Part shown: piece by piece, positions 23,501-32,604 of the stretch | Position numbering within the stretch: position 1 is the first letter of the stretch | Layout of the letters: every line of letters begins with the position of its first letter | NCBI GenBank assembly: GCA_016124455.1 | Contig: WGNQ01000008.1 | Coordinates: 62,001 to 126,000 of the forward strand | From: Sideroxydans sp. | Lineage (GTDB): Bacteria; Pseudomonadota; Gammaproteobacteria; Burkholderiales; Gallionellaceae | Direction of reading: 5' to 3' | Length of the DNA stretch: 64,000 nucleotides | Translations under genes and position numbers: made by a program | Notes under the pieces: model-generated | Seen by the model: the letters and a program-made list of their open reading frames with translations, nothing else | What the model was told of the DNA's origin: nothing | Databases searched by the model: none

Positions 23501-24711
23501 TAGGCGTTGAGCGTCAGTGTGTTCGCGCTCCAGGTGAGCGCATCGTTGACGTTGATGTCGCCGCTGCCCGCCGTTGCGCCACTGCTGGAAAGAATGCTGA
23601 AGTTGCCGCCAGCCAGCGCGGTGTTCACCGCCGCGCCGGTCATGTCGCCGCCTGTGGCAGCAATTGTAAAGTCGGTCGGATCGATCAACCATGTGCCGCT
23701 GTTGCCGTTGGCGGCGAGGGTGGTGACCCTGGCGCTGTCGGCGACGTTGACGTGGGTGGCGGAAGTTTCGATGAAGCCGCCGTTGCCACCGCCGGGTGCG
23801 CCGGCATCCAGTGTGCCATCGACCCGGGTGGTGCCTGCAGCCATACCGGCCAGCAAGACTATGGAGCCGTTTTGGTTTTGTACGCTACGCGCCTCGATGA
23901 TGCCGTCGTTGTTGACTGCGCTGACCAGCAGCGAGTCGCGCGCACCGGCGTTCATCACCACCATGCCGCCGTCGGCCTGGATCAATCCGTGGTTTGCCAC
24001 CAGGCTGTCGAGTACGCTCTTGTCCACCTGCAGCTTGACGAGATCGTTGCCGCTGAAGCTCAGGCTCACCTGGTTGCCCGCGCCCAGCGCCACAGTGCCC
24101 AGCTGTGCGGTAATCAAGCCGCTGTTCGTCACCGAGTTGCCCAGCAGTGCCACATAGTGCGCGGCATTGATCGTGCCTTCGTTGACGATGCTGCCCGTGC
24201 CGGAGCCTGCGAAGGTGCTGTTGTCGGCGGTATCCAGCGTCGAGGCTACCAGGCCGCCGACGTTGACCTGCGCGCCTTTGCCGAACAGGATGCCGTTCGG
24301 GTTGATGAGGTAAATCTGGCCGTTGGCGTTCAGGTGTCCCAGAATCACGCTGCCATTGGTGTCATGAATGCGGTTGACCGCCAGCGCGGAAGCCGACGGC
24401 TGGTTGAAGTTGACGGTTTCCTGCGTGGCGACGTTGAAGGTTTTCCAGTCGAGTGAGAGGTTCTGGCTGGCCTGGTTGATCGTCGTCGTGTTGCCTGATT
24501 GCGTGATCGCGCCGCTGCCGGAAACCACCTGCCCGCCACCGGGGGCGGCCTGGGCCATCGATGCGCCCAATGCCAGGGCGATGGCGATGAGTTTGCGGCT
24601 GGCCATCGACTTGCCACGCCCGCGTGCCGTTTCTGCCACGGCAATCCATGAGTTGAGCACATGGCTCCAGACCAGGCGGTAAATGCGATTCAGCGATGCG
24701 TGGCGTTTCAT
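20503..24711 (-). CDS. TpsA filamentous haemagglutinin-like exoprotein with ESPR-type leader, TPS domain, GLUG motifs and YDG/MBG repeats
   Basis: MKRHASLNRIYRLVWSHVLNSWIAVAETARGRGKS (ESPR), INQASQNLSLDWKTFNVATQETVNFNQPSASALAVNRIHD...IYLINPNGILFGKGAQVNVGGLVAST (TPS domain), GGLVGFNSGTIVNS GLUG motifs, KIYDG repeats. Confidence 0.93.
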   Translation of the reverse strand: MKRHASLNRIYRLVWSHVLNSWIAVAETARGRGKSMASRKLIAIALALGASMAQAAPGGGQVVSGSGAITQSGNTTTINQASQNLSLDWKTFNVATQETVNFNQPSASALAVNRIHDTNGSVILGHLNANGQIYLINPNGILFGKGAQVNVGGLVASTLDTADNSTFAGSGTGSIVNEGTINAAHYVALLGNSVTNSGLITAQLGTVALGAGNQVSLSFSGNDLVKLQVDKSVLDSLVANHGLIQADGGMVVMNAGARDSLLVSAVNNDGIIEARSVQNQNGSIVLLAGMAAGTTRVDGTLDAGAPGGGNGGFIETSATHVNVADSARVTTLAANGNSGTWLIDPTDFTIAATGGDMTGAAVNTALAGGNFSILSSSGATAGSGDINVNDALTWSANTLTLNAYRNIVVNSAMNATGTAGLVLQYGMGAVASGNTSYDYIHAPINMASTATFQTQQGSDGTLHSYTIINSLGAAGSTTTTDLQGMNGNLTGYYALGSDIAIANTSSWNGGTGFAPIGANGTNQFTGGFDGLGHTIGSTSALTINSSTSYLGLFGYVVGARIKNVAVNVNIGGADATFVGGLVGFNSGTIVNSSTSGTVYGRGDVGGLAGSNVNGGPYGIQHSFSSAHVGSVVTDTPTSGNANYDKNFGGLVGHNSGTINQSYATGSVFAAANPVPVINTITPNNAGGLAGENATGGSITDSYSTGAVQADGANIGGLIGLNSSTVSNSYTTGRASGGGSTSSNIGGFIGSYTTGTITSSYWDTANSSSVAGTFGAGNSSGATGRSASQMQQQSSFTSWDFTNTWAIYSGHTAPLLRTFMKPLTITASNISQTYSGSAYGGGLSGATYSVAGADTSGNLFNVATPYAGDVQANWVYTPDIWSNQKGYIISYAGGSLTINPRVISLTGSRVYDGTSSLAATIFTLSNLAPGETLRLSGTGTMANKNVGTAKSVAKGSLTLNTITTAGGGWATNYTLTGGTYTADITPKALTVSATGISKIYDGLRTATATLADDRIAGDVLTLASTSAIFANKNVANGKAVNVSGITVTGTDAGNYTFNTSALTTANITPKALTVSATGVNKIYDGQTTATATLSDDRIAGDVLTLASTAASFANKNVANGKAVNVSGITVTGTDAGNYTFNTGASTTANITPKAVTLTAPSVSKTYDGGLSYTATAGDLSALAASLVGGDTVTAATLAYTDKNTGTGNKTVNLNAATISDGNGGGNYSVTFANNATSSIVMAPLTVSANSARKIYDGLAYSGGNGVTYIGLANGETSSVLGGTLAYGGSAQGAVDAGSYAITPGGYTSTNYTISYADGALTIWNAMPSSVDEVADTYAQSLLNQPPVVHNSQLRVEHSQPPSGNADTTDTPVFVPHPQGHGFSEGVLTILGSGILLPEDMLVM
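21263..21760 (-). repeat. Two near-identical 249-bp (83-codon) tandem units inside tpsA
   Basis: gtgatgttggcggtggtc... at 21263 recurs at 21512 with the same 249-bp period; encodes ITPKALTVSATG(I/V)xKIYDG...NYTFNT. Confidence 0.9.
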
Positions 24712-25116
24712 TGACTTTCCTCGGTGCAATAGAACGGGCGATGCTATATGTGGGGAAACATGGCGGCTATCCGTTATTGGCATTTCTCCAGGCACATTCC
24801 GGACAACACCTCAGCCTGGACAAGAGAGGTGTCAGCCAGTTTTCCTGAGTGCGTGAAAATGGGCAGAGGGGTCGGCCAGACAGGCGATTGCGTCGTTGCG
24901 GCGTGCAGGATTGCGGCAGCGGATAGACGTGCCGGGCCCAGATTGGGCATGTGGATAGTCAGCCATGGGATGGCGTGGCAGATTAATACTTGCTTATATT
25001 GCAAGCACAGGCCCATACTGAACCTTGGAAAGACCGGGCGGCTATCTGTCTATTTGATATCTGTCGGGCTGGTTTCGTATCTCAACAGATGCTTGGGCGT
25101 GGATCATGGAAGCGAT

Positions 25117-26133
25117 ATGGACACAGTGACTTTAAGGCAGCCAGGTGAACCGGTTGGCGATAGCGTGGATGCGGCGACAGCCTGGCACTTCCATGAAGTT
25201 GTCGATGCAGCCCAGCTTGCCGATCTGCAGTCCTGGGTATCGACGATCAAGACGCGGCAGTTGAGTGCCGGGCAATGTAACGGGCGTTTCGGCGAGATCA
25301 GCCTGGGCGGGTTGCGGATTGTCAGCGAATCCCACAACTGCACGATCAACAAGAACGGGATCCTGCCGGACGATGTCTGCACGGTGTCGACTGCCAGTAC
25401 GGCTCTGAGGTTCTCGCAGTTTGACGACAAGCAGGCTTCCTCGGTTTTCTTTCTTCCGGGTGGCGCCGAGTTTGATATTCATGTGCCCGAGAATGTCGAA
25501 ACCCTGTATGTTGCCTTCGATCAGCGTGAATTGCTCGCGGGCGCGCGGGTGCTGGACGAGGCGAGCTGGGAGCGCCAGCCCACCGACCTGCTGGTCTTCG
25601 ATTCACCGGGACGCCGGCATTTCGATATGCTGTTGCACAGCTTGTTCGAACTTATCCCAAAGAGGATTGCGGAAGGCATCGAGCCCGACGGAGACTTCAT
25701 CCGTCGCACGATCAACGATACTGTTTTGCTGGTGATGAGCGGTGCGACGACAGTGTGTGCAGGCGATTCGCCGGAATACCGCTCCCACCGCCGCGCGCTC
25801 CGTCTGGTCAATGCAGCCAGGGACTATATCGATGCCTGTCTGCAAGCCGGGCACTGTCCCTCGATCGTCGATATCTGCCGCGCTGTGGGGATAGGCCAGC
25901 GCGCGCTGCAATCCAGTTTTGACTTGCTCCTGCAGCTTTCTCCTGTTGCCTATTTGCGCATTGCCAGGCTGAACCTGGTTCGTGCCGAATTGCGCGCGCC
26001 TTCCAGCCCTCACCTGACGGTTACGGAAGCTGCGACCCATTGGGGCTTTCTGCACCTGGGACGCTTTGCGGCCGATTACGGGGCAATGTTTGGAGAAAAG
26101 CCCTCCGAAACCCTGCGGCGTGCGCTGGCCTGA
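25117..26133 (+). CDS. AraC family transcriptional regulator
   Basis: C-terminal IVDICRAVGIGQRALQSSFDLLLQLSPVAYLRIARLNLVRAELR...TVTEAATHWGFLHLGRFAADYGAMFGEKPSETLRR HTH pattern; start trimmed to 25117. Confidence 0.88.
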   Translation: MDTVTLRQPGEPVGDSVDAATAWHFHEVVDAAQLADLQSWVSTIKTRQLSAGQCNGRFGEISLGGLRIVSESHNCTINKNGILPDDVCTVSTASTALRFSQFDDKQASSVFFLPGGAEFDIHVPENVETLYVAFDQRELLAGARVLDEASWERQPTDLLVFDSPGRRHFDMLLHSLFELIPKRIAEGIEPDGDFIRRTINDTVLLVMSGATTVCAGDSPEYRSHRRALRLVNAARDYIDACLQAGHCPSIVDICRAVGIGQRALQSSFDLLLQLSPVAYLRIARLNLVRAELRAPSSPHLTVTEAATHWGFLHLGRFAADYGAMFGEKPSETLRRALA

Positions 26134-26182
26134 GCCGGGTACGACAACGTCCGGGATCATTGCGCCGCAATGCCATGACCGG

Positions 26183-26551
26183 TTACAGGAGTATGGCAGC
26201 GACGACCTTGCGGTCTTCCGACATCAGGATGTTGTAGGTACGGCAGGCGGCAGCGGTGTCCATGCATTCCACGCCGATGCCTGCTTCGGTCAGCATCCGG
26301 TACAGGCGCGGATGGGGGAAGTGCTGGCGCTCGCCGGTGCCGAGCAGCAGGATTTCGGGTGCGAACGCGCGGAAATACTCGAAATGCGCCTCGCCCAGCC
26401 CGGCGAAATCCTGCGGCTGCCAGTCGGTCAATACCTGTTGCGGCGTGACCACAATGGGCTGTTCATAACGCTCGCCGCTGACCATGACGTAGCCCGTGCC
26501 GTATGCGGTGAATGTTTTCTGATCGGCGGTGTTGGCAAGATGTAGTTTCAA
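26183..26551 (-). CDS. Mth938-like (DUF498) domain protein
   Basis: MKLHLANTADQKTFTAYGTGYVMVSGERYEQPIVVTPQQVLTDW...EILLLGTGERQHFP. Confidence 0.75.
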   Translation of the reverse strand: MKLHLANTADQKTFTAYGTGYVMVSGERYEQPIVVTPQQVLTDWQPQDFAGLGEAHFEYFRAFAPEILLLGTGERQHFPHPRLYRMLTEAGIGVECMDTAAACRTYNILMSEDRKVVAAILL

Positions 26552-26710
26552 GAGTGCTCCGGTTGCGGCTTGTTTATTTGCTGACAGGGGCGTGCTCGGA
26601 TAGAATTGCGGCCTTTGTAGCCCGTGCTTTCAAGCGACTGTGGAACGGATTCTACCGGATTCGGTACGGCTTTGAATACGCAGGGTTGCTGCATTCTCTG
26701 GAAGAGCATC

Positions 26711-27970
26711 GTGAAACGACCTGACATCACTGATATCGAAATGGCGCAGCCTGTACTCAAGTCTGCCAAACTGGCCAATGTCTGCTACGACATCCGCGGC
26801 CCGGTGATGGCGCGCGCCAGGCAGATGGAGGAGGATGGCCATCGCATCATCAAGCTGAACATCGGCAACCTGGCGCCGTTCGGTTTCGACACGCCGGAAG
26901 AAATCCAGCAGGACGTGATCCACAACCTGCCGAATTCGGCCGGCTATTCGGATTCCAAGGGGCTGTTCGCCGCGCGCAAGGCGATCATGCACTACAGCCA
27001 GCAGAAGAATATCGCCGGGGTCGGGCTGGAGGACATTTTCATCGGCAACGGTGCCTCCGAGCTGATCGTGATGTCGATGCAGGGCCTGCTGAATACCGGC
27101 GACGAAGTGCTGGTGCCGGCGCCGGATTATCCGCTGTGGACGGCCGCCGTGACGTTGGCAGGCGGCACCGCGCGCCATTACATGTGCGACGAACAGAGCG
27201 GCTGGCTGCCCGACCTGGACGACATCCGGGCCAAGATCACGCCGAATACGCGCGCCATCGTGATCATCAATCCGAACAACCCGACCGGTGCGCTGTATCC
27301 GGACGAGATGCTGCTCGAGCTCATCCAGATCGCGCGCGAAAACCGGCTGATCATATTTGCCGACGAAATCTACGACAAGATGCTGTACGACGGTGCGACG
27401 CATACCGCGATTGCTTCGCTGGCCGACGACGTGCTGTTCGTGACCCTGAACGGCCTGTCCAAGAATTACCGCGCCTGCGGTTACCGTTCCGGCTGGATGA
27501 TCGTTTCCGGCGCCAAGAAGCGTGCGCAGGATTATCTCGACGGACTGAATATCCTGGCCTCGATGCGCCTGTGTTCCAACGTGCCGGGACAGTATGCGAT
27601 CCAGACGGCGCTCGGCGGCTACCAGAGCATCAACGACCTGGTCGCGCCGCATGGGCGCCTGACCCGGCAGCGCGACCTGGCCTGGCAGATGCTGACCGAC
27701 ATTCCCGGGGTGACTTGCGTCAAGCCGAAAGCGGCGCTGTACCTGTTCCCGCGCCTTGACCCGAAGATGTACCCGGTCGAGGACGACCAGAAGTTCGTGC
27801 TGGAAATGCTGGAAGCGGAGAAGGTGCTGGTGGTGCAGGGCAGCGGTTTCAACTGGCAGCAGCCGGACCATTTCCGCGTGGTGTTCCTGCCCAATGCCGA
27901 CGACCTCACCGAGGCGATGGGACGCGTTGCGCGTTTCCTGGAGTATTACCGCAAGCGCTACGGCAAGTGA
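26711..27970 (+). CDS. alaA: AlaA-like pyridoxal-phosphate aminotransferase
   Basis: VKRPDITDIEMAQPVLKSAKLANVCYDIRGPVMARARQMEEDGHRIIKLNIGNLAPFGFDTPEEI..., NGLSKNYRACGYRSGW PLP lysine motif; GTG 26711 or ATG 26741 start. Confidence 0.9.
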   Translation: MKRPDITDIEMAQPVLKSAKLANVCYDIRGPVMARARQMEEDGHRIIKLNIGNLAPFGFDTPEEIQQDVIHNLPNSAGYSDSKGLFAARKAIMHYSQQKNIAGVGLEDIFIGNGASELIVMSMQGLLNTGDEVLVPAPDYPLWTAAVTLAGGTARHYMCDEQSGWLPDLDDIRAKITPNTRAIVIINPNNPTGALYPDEMLLELIQIARENRLIIFADEIYDKMLYDGATHTAIASLADDVLFVTLNGLSKNYRACGYRSGWMIVSGAKKRAQDYLDGLNILASMRLCSNVPGQYAIQTALGGYQSINDLVAPHGRLTRQRDLAWQMLTDIPGVTCVKPKAALYLFPRLDPKMYPVEDDQKFVLEMLEAEKVLVVQGSGFNWQQPDHFRVVFLPNADDLTEAMGRVARFLEYYRKRYGK

Positions 27971-28064
27971 TCTGGCTGCATTGTTGCAGTGACACAGGAC
28001 GGTAAGATTGTTGCGTTACCTTTCTGCTGGGGTGTGAATTATTGAGAATCCGGAGTTAACCGTT

Positions 28065-29378
28065 ATGAAACCGATCAATGTAGGTTTGTTGGGCATAGGT
28101 ACCGTCGGCGGCGGCGTTTTTACCGTGCTGAAGCGCAATGCCGACGAAATCATGCGCCGTGCCGGACGCGACATCCGCATTACCGTGGTGGCGGACAAGA
28201 ATGTCGAGCGTGCGAAGGAAGTGACCGGCGGCAAGTGCCGGGTTACCGACGATGCATTCTCGGTGGTCAACGATCCCGACATCGATATCGTGGTTGAACT
28301 GATCGGCGGCTATGGCGTGGCCAAGGAGCTGGTGATGAAGGCCATCGCCAATGGCAAGCACGTGGTGACCGCAAACAAGGCGCTGCTCGCGGTGCACGGC
28401 AACGAGATATTCCTGGCGGCGCAGAAAATGCGCGTGATGGTGGCGTTCGAGGCGGCGGTCGCGGGTGGCATCCCGATCGTCAAGGCGGTGCGCGAAGGTC
28501 TGGCGGCCAACCATATCGAGTGGATCGCCGGCATCATCAACGGCACCACCAACTTCATCCTGTCCGAGATGCGCGACAAGGGATTGCCGTTTGCCGACGT
28601 GCTGAAAGAGGCGCAGGCGCTGGGCTATGCCGAGGCCGACCCGACTTTCGACATCGAGGGCGTGGATGCCGCACACAAGATTACCATACTAGCCTCGCTG
28701 GCCTTCGGCATCCCGATGCAGTTCGACAAGACGCATGTCGAGGGCATCTCCAAACTGCAGGCGGTGGATATCCGGTATGCCGAACAATTCGGCTACCGCA
28801 TCAAGCTGCTGGGTATTACCCGCCGCACCCCGGAAGGTGTCGAGCTGCGCGTGCACCCGACGCTGATCCCGGCCAGGCGCCTGATCGCCAACGTCGAGGG
28901 CGCAATGAATGCGGTACTGGTGCAGGCCGATGCCGTCGGTCCGACCCTGTACTACGGCAAGGGCGCGGGTGCGGAGCCGACCGCGAGTTCGGTGATCGCC
29001 GACCTGGTGGACGTGACGCGCATGCATACTGCCGATCCGGAGAATCGCGTGCCGCACCTGGCTTTCCAGCCCAACCAGCTGGTGAACCTCAAAGTGTTGC
29101 CGATGGGCGAGGTGCAGACCAGCTATTACCTGCGTCTGCGCGTGGCCGACAAGCCGGGCGTACTGGCCGACATCACACGTATTCTTGCCGACGAGCAGAT
29201 ATCCATTGATGCGGTAATCCAGAAAGAACCGGGCGAGGGCGAAGAGCAGACGGATCTCATCATGCTCACCCATCAGACGCGCGAAAAGCGCGTGAATGCG
29301 GCCATCGCCAAAATGGAACAATTGTCGGCGGTGGCGGGTCAAGTGACGCGACTGCGTCTGGAACATCTAGGTAGCTGA
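28065..29378 (+). CDS. hom: Homoserine dehydrogenase
   Basis: MKPINVGLLGIGTVGGGVFTVLKRN..., GIINGTTNFILSEM, C-terminal ACT domain. Confidence 0.97.
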   Translation: MKPINVGLLGIGTVGGGVFTVLKRNADEIMRRAGRDIRITVVADKNVERAKEVTGGKCRVTDDAFSVVNDPDIDIVVELIGGYGVAKELVMKAIANGKHVVTANKALLAVHGNEIFLAAQKMRVMVAFEAAVAGGIPIVKAVREGLAANHIEWIAGIINGTTNFILSEMRDKGLPFADVLKEAQALGYAEADPTFDIEGVDAAHKITILASLAFGIPMQFDKTHVEGISKLQAVDIRYAEQFGYRIKLLGITRRTPEGVELRVHPTLIPARRLIANVEGAMNAVLVQADAVGPTLYYGKGAGAEPTASSVIADLVDVTRMHTADPENRVPHLAFQPNQLVNLKVLPMGEVQTSYYLRLRVADKPGVLADITRILADEQISIDAVIQKEPGEGEEQTDLIMLTHQTREKRVNAAIAKMEQLSAVAGQVTRLRLEHLGS

Positions 29379-29381
29379 GAC

Positions 29382-30815
29382 ATGCGTTATATCTCGACAC
29401 GCGGCAACGCGCCGGCGAAAACCTTTACCGAAATACTGCTGGGCGGCCTCGCACCCGATGGCGGCCTGTACCTGCCGGAGCAATATCCGCAGGTGACGCG
29501 GGCCGAGCTGGATGCATGGCGCAAGCTGTCGTATGCCGAGCTGGCGTTTGAGGTGCTGTCCAAGTTTGCCACGGACATTCCTGCGGACGACCTGCGTGCC
29601 ATCATCAGCAAGACCTACACCTCGGAGGTGTATGGCAACGGCCGCGCCGATTCCGATTCCACGCAGATCACGCCGCTGCGCACACTGGCGGACAACGTGC
29701 ACATCCTCGAGCTGTCCAACGGCCCGACCCTCGCGTTCAAGGACATGGCGATGCAGTTGCTGGGCAACCTGTTCGAGTATGCGCTGGACAAGCAGCACGC
29801 CGAACTGAACATCCTCGGCGCGACATCGGGCGACACCGGTTCCGCCGCCGAGTATGCGATGCGCGGCAAGCGCGGCATCCGCGTGTTCATGCTGTCGCCG
29901 AACGGCAAGATGTCCGGCTTCCAGCGCGCGCAGATGTATTCGCTGCAGGACCCGAATATTTTCAACATCGCCATCAACGGCATGTTCGACGATGCGCAGG
30001 ATATGGTGAAAGCGGTATCCAACGACCACGCGTTCAAGGCCAGGTACAAGATCGGCACGGTCAATTCGATCAACTGGGCGCGCGTGTCGGCGCAGATCGT
30101 TTATTACTTCAAGGGCTACTTTGCGGCAACGCAGTCGAATGACGAGCAGGTGGCGTTCTCGGTGCCGTCCGGCAATTTCGGCAACATCTGCGCAGGACAC
30201 ATCGCGCGCATGATGGGGCTGCCGGTCGGCCAGCTGATCCTCGCCACCAATGAGAACGACGTGCTGGACGAGTTTTTCCGCACCGGCGTCTATCGTCCGC
30301 GCGACACCGGCCACACCTACGAGACCAGCAGCCCGTCGATGGACATTTCCAAGGCATCCAACTTCGAGCGCTTCATGTTCGACCTGGTCGGGCGCGATGG
30401 TGCCAAGGTACGCGAGTTCTGGAGCAAGGTGGATGCGGGGGGGGCGTTCGACATCAAGGACACTGCCTACTGGCATGCGCTGGCGACGTTCGATTTTGCA
30501 TCCGGCAAGAGCACGCATCGGGACAGGCTCAAAACCATACGCGAGCTGTGGGAGGAGTACGGCGTCATGATCGACCCGCACACCGCGGACGGCCTCAAGG
30601 TGGGGCTGGAGCAGCGTCGCCCGAGCTTGCCGCTGATCTGCCTGGAAACTGCGCTGCCGGCAAAATTCGAAGAGACCATCCGCGAGGCATTGGGCCGCGA
30701 ACCCGAGCGTCCCGAGGCGCTGGCCGGCATCGAGAATCTCACGCAGCGTTGCGAAGTCATGGATGCCGACGTGACCAGGCTCAAGTCGTACATTGCCGAG
30801 CACGCACCGCAATAG
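29382..30815 (+). CDS. thrC: Threonine synthase
   Basis: MRYISTRGNAPAKTFTEILLGGLAPDGGLYLPEQYP...GPTLAFKDMAMQLLGNLFEYAL. Confidence 0.97.
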   Translation: MRYISTRGNAPAKTFTEILLGGLAPDGGLYLPEQYPQVTRAELDAWRKLSYAELAFEVLSKFATDIPADDLRAIISKTYTSEVYGNGRADSDSTQITPLRTLADNVHILELSNGPTLAFKDMAMQLLGNLFEYALDKQHAELNILGATSGDTGSAAEYAMRGKRGIRVFMLSPNGKMSGFQRAQMYSLQDPNIFNIAINGMFDDAQDMVKAVSNDHAFKARYKIGTVNSINWARVSAQIVYYFKGYFAATQSNDEQVAFSVPSGNFGNICAGHIARMMGLPVGQLILATNENDVLDEFFRTGVYRPRDTGHTYETSSPSMDISKASNFERFMFDLVGRDGAKVREFWSKVDAGGAFDIKDTAYWHALATFDFASGKSTHRDRLKTIRELWEEYGVMIDPHTADGLKVGLEQRRPSLPLICLETALPAKFEETIREALGREPERPEALAGIENLTQRCEVMDADVTRLKSYIAEHAPQ

Positions 30816-30841
30816 TTCATCTTTCCGGGTAGGGCTGCACC

Positions 30842-31747
30842 TTGAATAACCTGATCCTGCTCGTCCTCTGTTTCATCATCGGCATGTTGCTGCACCATAC
30901 GCGGCGCATGCCGGAGAACGCGCATAGCACGCTCAACAGCTTCATCATCCATGTCTCGCTGCCGGCGCTGACGCTGCTGTATGTGCATGACCTGAAAGTC
31001 AGTGGCAACGTGGCGCTGATGATGGCGATGGGGTGGATCTATTTCGCGCTGGCGGCCGGTTTTTTCTGGCTGGTCGGGCGCTGGCAGAACTGGTCGCGCA
31101 GCACCACTGGCGCGCTGATGCTGACCGGCGGGCTGGGCAATACCTCATACGTCGGCCTGCCGATGATAGAGGCGTATTACGGGCACCAGGGAATCGCCAC
31201 GGGCATCATCGTCGACCAGCTCGGTTCCTTTCTGGTGATGTCCACACTGGGCGTCACCGTTGCCGGCATTTATTCGTCGGGGCGTCCGGGTATCGCCGAG
31301 ATGGGCAGGCGCATCCTGCTGTTCCCCCCGTTCATCGCGCTGGTGCTTGCCTTGCTGCTGATCCCGGTGGCTTATCCGGAATGGCTGAGCCTGGTGCTGA
31401 AGCGCCTCGGCGATACGCTGGCGCCGCTGGCCTTGCTCGCGGTCGGTTTCCAGTTGCGGCTCGGCCATCTCGCGGGCAACGGCAGGAAGCTGGCCATCGG
31501 CCTGGGGTTCAAGCTGGTGCTGGCACCGTTGGTGCTGCTGGTGCTGTATGTGCCGCTGCTCGGCGCGCATGGGCAGGCGATACAGATCACGCTGTTCGAA
31601 GCGGCAATGCCGCCGATGATCACGGCGGCGATCCTGGCAACGGAACACGACCTCGATCCGCCGCTCGCGACCCTGATGGTGGCAGTGGGGCTGGTGGCCT
31701 CGTTTTTTACGCTGAGCGGATGGTGGTATGGATTGCGGTGGGTGTAA
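30842..31747 (+). CDS. AEC family transporter (TTG start)
   Basis: Hydrophobic multi-TM protein; LTGGLGNTSYVGLPMIEAYYG and FEAAMPPMITAAILATEHDLD motifs. Confidence 0.85.
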   Translation: MNNLILLVLCFIIGMLLHHTRRMPENAHSTLNSFIIHVSLPALTLLYVHDLKVSGNVALMMAMGWIYFALAAGFFWLVGRWQNWSRSTTGALMLTGGLGNTSYVGLPMIEAYYGHQGIATGIIVDQLGSFLVMSTLGVTVAGIYSSGRPGIAEMGRRILLFPPFIALVLALLLIPVAYPEWLSLVLKRLGDTLAPLALLAVGFQLRLGHLAGNGRKLAIGLGFKLVLAPLVLLVLYVPLLGAHGQAIQITLFEAAMPPMITAAILATEHDLDPPLATLMVAVGLVASFFTLSGWWYGLRWV

Positions 31748-31789
31748 GCTGCGTTACGGACAATTCTGCATCCTGACAAGGAGGGGAAA

Positions 31790-32473
31790 ATGAAATTCCA
31801 TTGCGTGTTGCTTTGTGCCTTATCCCTGCTGTCCCTGCCGGCCTTGGCCGAGGAGCAGCGATACGACCAGGTGGACTTCAGCAGCAAGGCCGAGCAGGAA
31901 GTGGCCAACGACCTGATGACCGCAATATTGAGCATCGAGGTCAATGACGCCAGGCCGGACAGGGTGGCCCGGCAAATCAATGCGACGCTTAACGAAGAGC
32001 TCAAGACAGCCGCCACCTTCAGCGGCATCAAGGCCGCCAGCGGCGACCAGACCACGTATCCCGTATATGCCAAAAACAGCCGCAAGCTGGAAGGCTGGCG
32101 CGGCCATGCCGAAATCCGCCTGGAAAGCCGCGACTTCAGGAAAATGGGCGAACTCATCGCGCAACTGCAACAGGACATGCAATTGCAGGGCATCCAGTTT
32201 TCACTGGCTGCAGATACCCGGCAACAGGTCGAAAATACACTGATCACCAAAGCTATCGACACATTCAAAATACGCGCAAAGACGGTAAGCGCTGCGCTGG
32301 GCGGGGTGAGTTACAAAATTGTCCATCTCTCCATCAGCAACGGTGGCGGCTATCCCCGGCCGATGCTGGGGCGCGCCGTCATGGCGGATGCCGCGATTCC
32401 GGCACCGCAATTCTCGGGCGGCGAAAGCACCATGAGTGTGCAGGTTTCCGGCACCATTCAAGTCATCCACTAA
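31790..32473 (+). CDS. SIMPL (DUF541) domain periplasmic protein
   Basis: Signal peptide MKFHCVLLCALSLLSLPALA then QVDFSSKAEQEVANDLMTAILSIEVNDARPDRVARQINATLNEEL. Confidence 0.8.
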   Translation: MKFHCVLLCALSLLSLPALAEEQRYDQVDFSSKAEQEVANDLMTAILSIEVNDARPDRVARQINATLNEELKTAATFSGIKAASGDQTTYPVYAKNSRKLEGWRGHAEIRLESRDFRKMGELIAQLQQDMQLQGIQFSLAADTRQQVENTLITKAIDTFKIRAKTVSAALGGVSYKIVHLSISNGGGYPRPMLGRAVMADAAIPAPQFSGGESTMSVQVSGTIQVIH

Positions 32474-32604
32474 CGCCATTTTCTTGGCTGACGGCGGCGT
32501 CAGCGTTTCGCATACATGCCTGAAAATCGTGCGGGCAGGAGCGAGAACGACATTTTCTGATTGTTTTTCCTAACGTTTCCGCAAGAATTGCCGATAACCG
32601 GCTA

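Noticed and set aside
23113-24456. 447-aa plus-strand ORF inside tpsA
   Set aside because: Antisense to the TPS secretion domain of tpsA, which reads coherently
20503-24711. tpsA repeats considered as a CRISPR-like or intergenic repeat array
   Set aside because: Repeats are in-frame coding units (83 codons) with no short palindromic repeat/spacer structure
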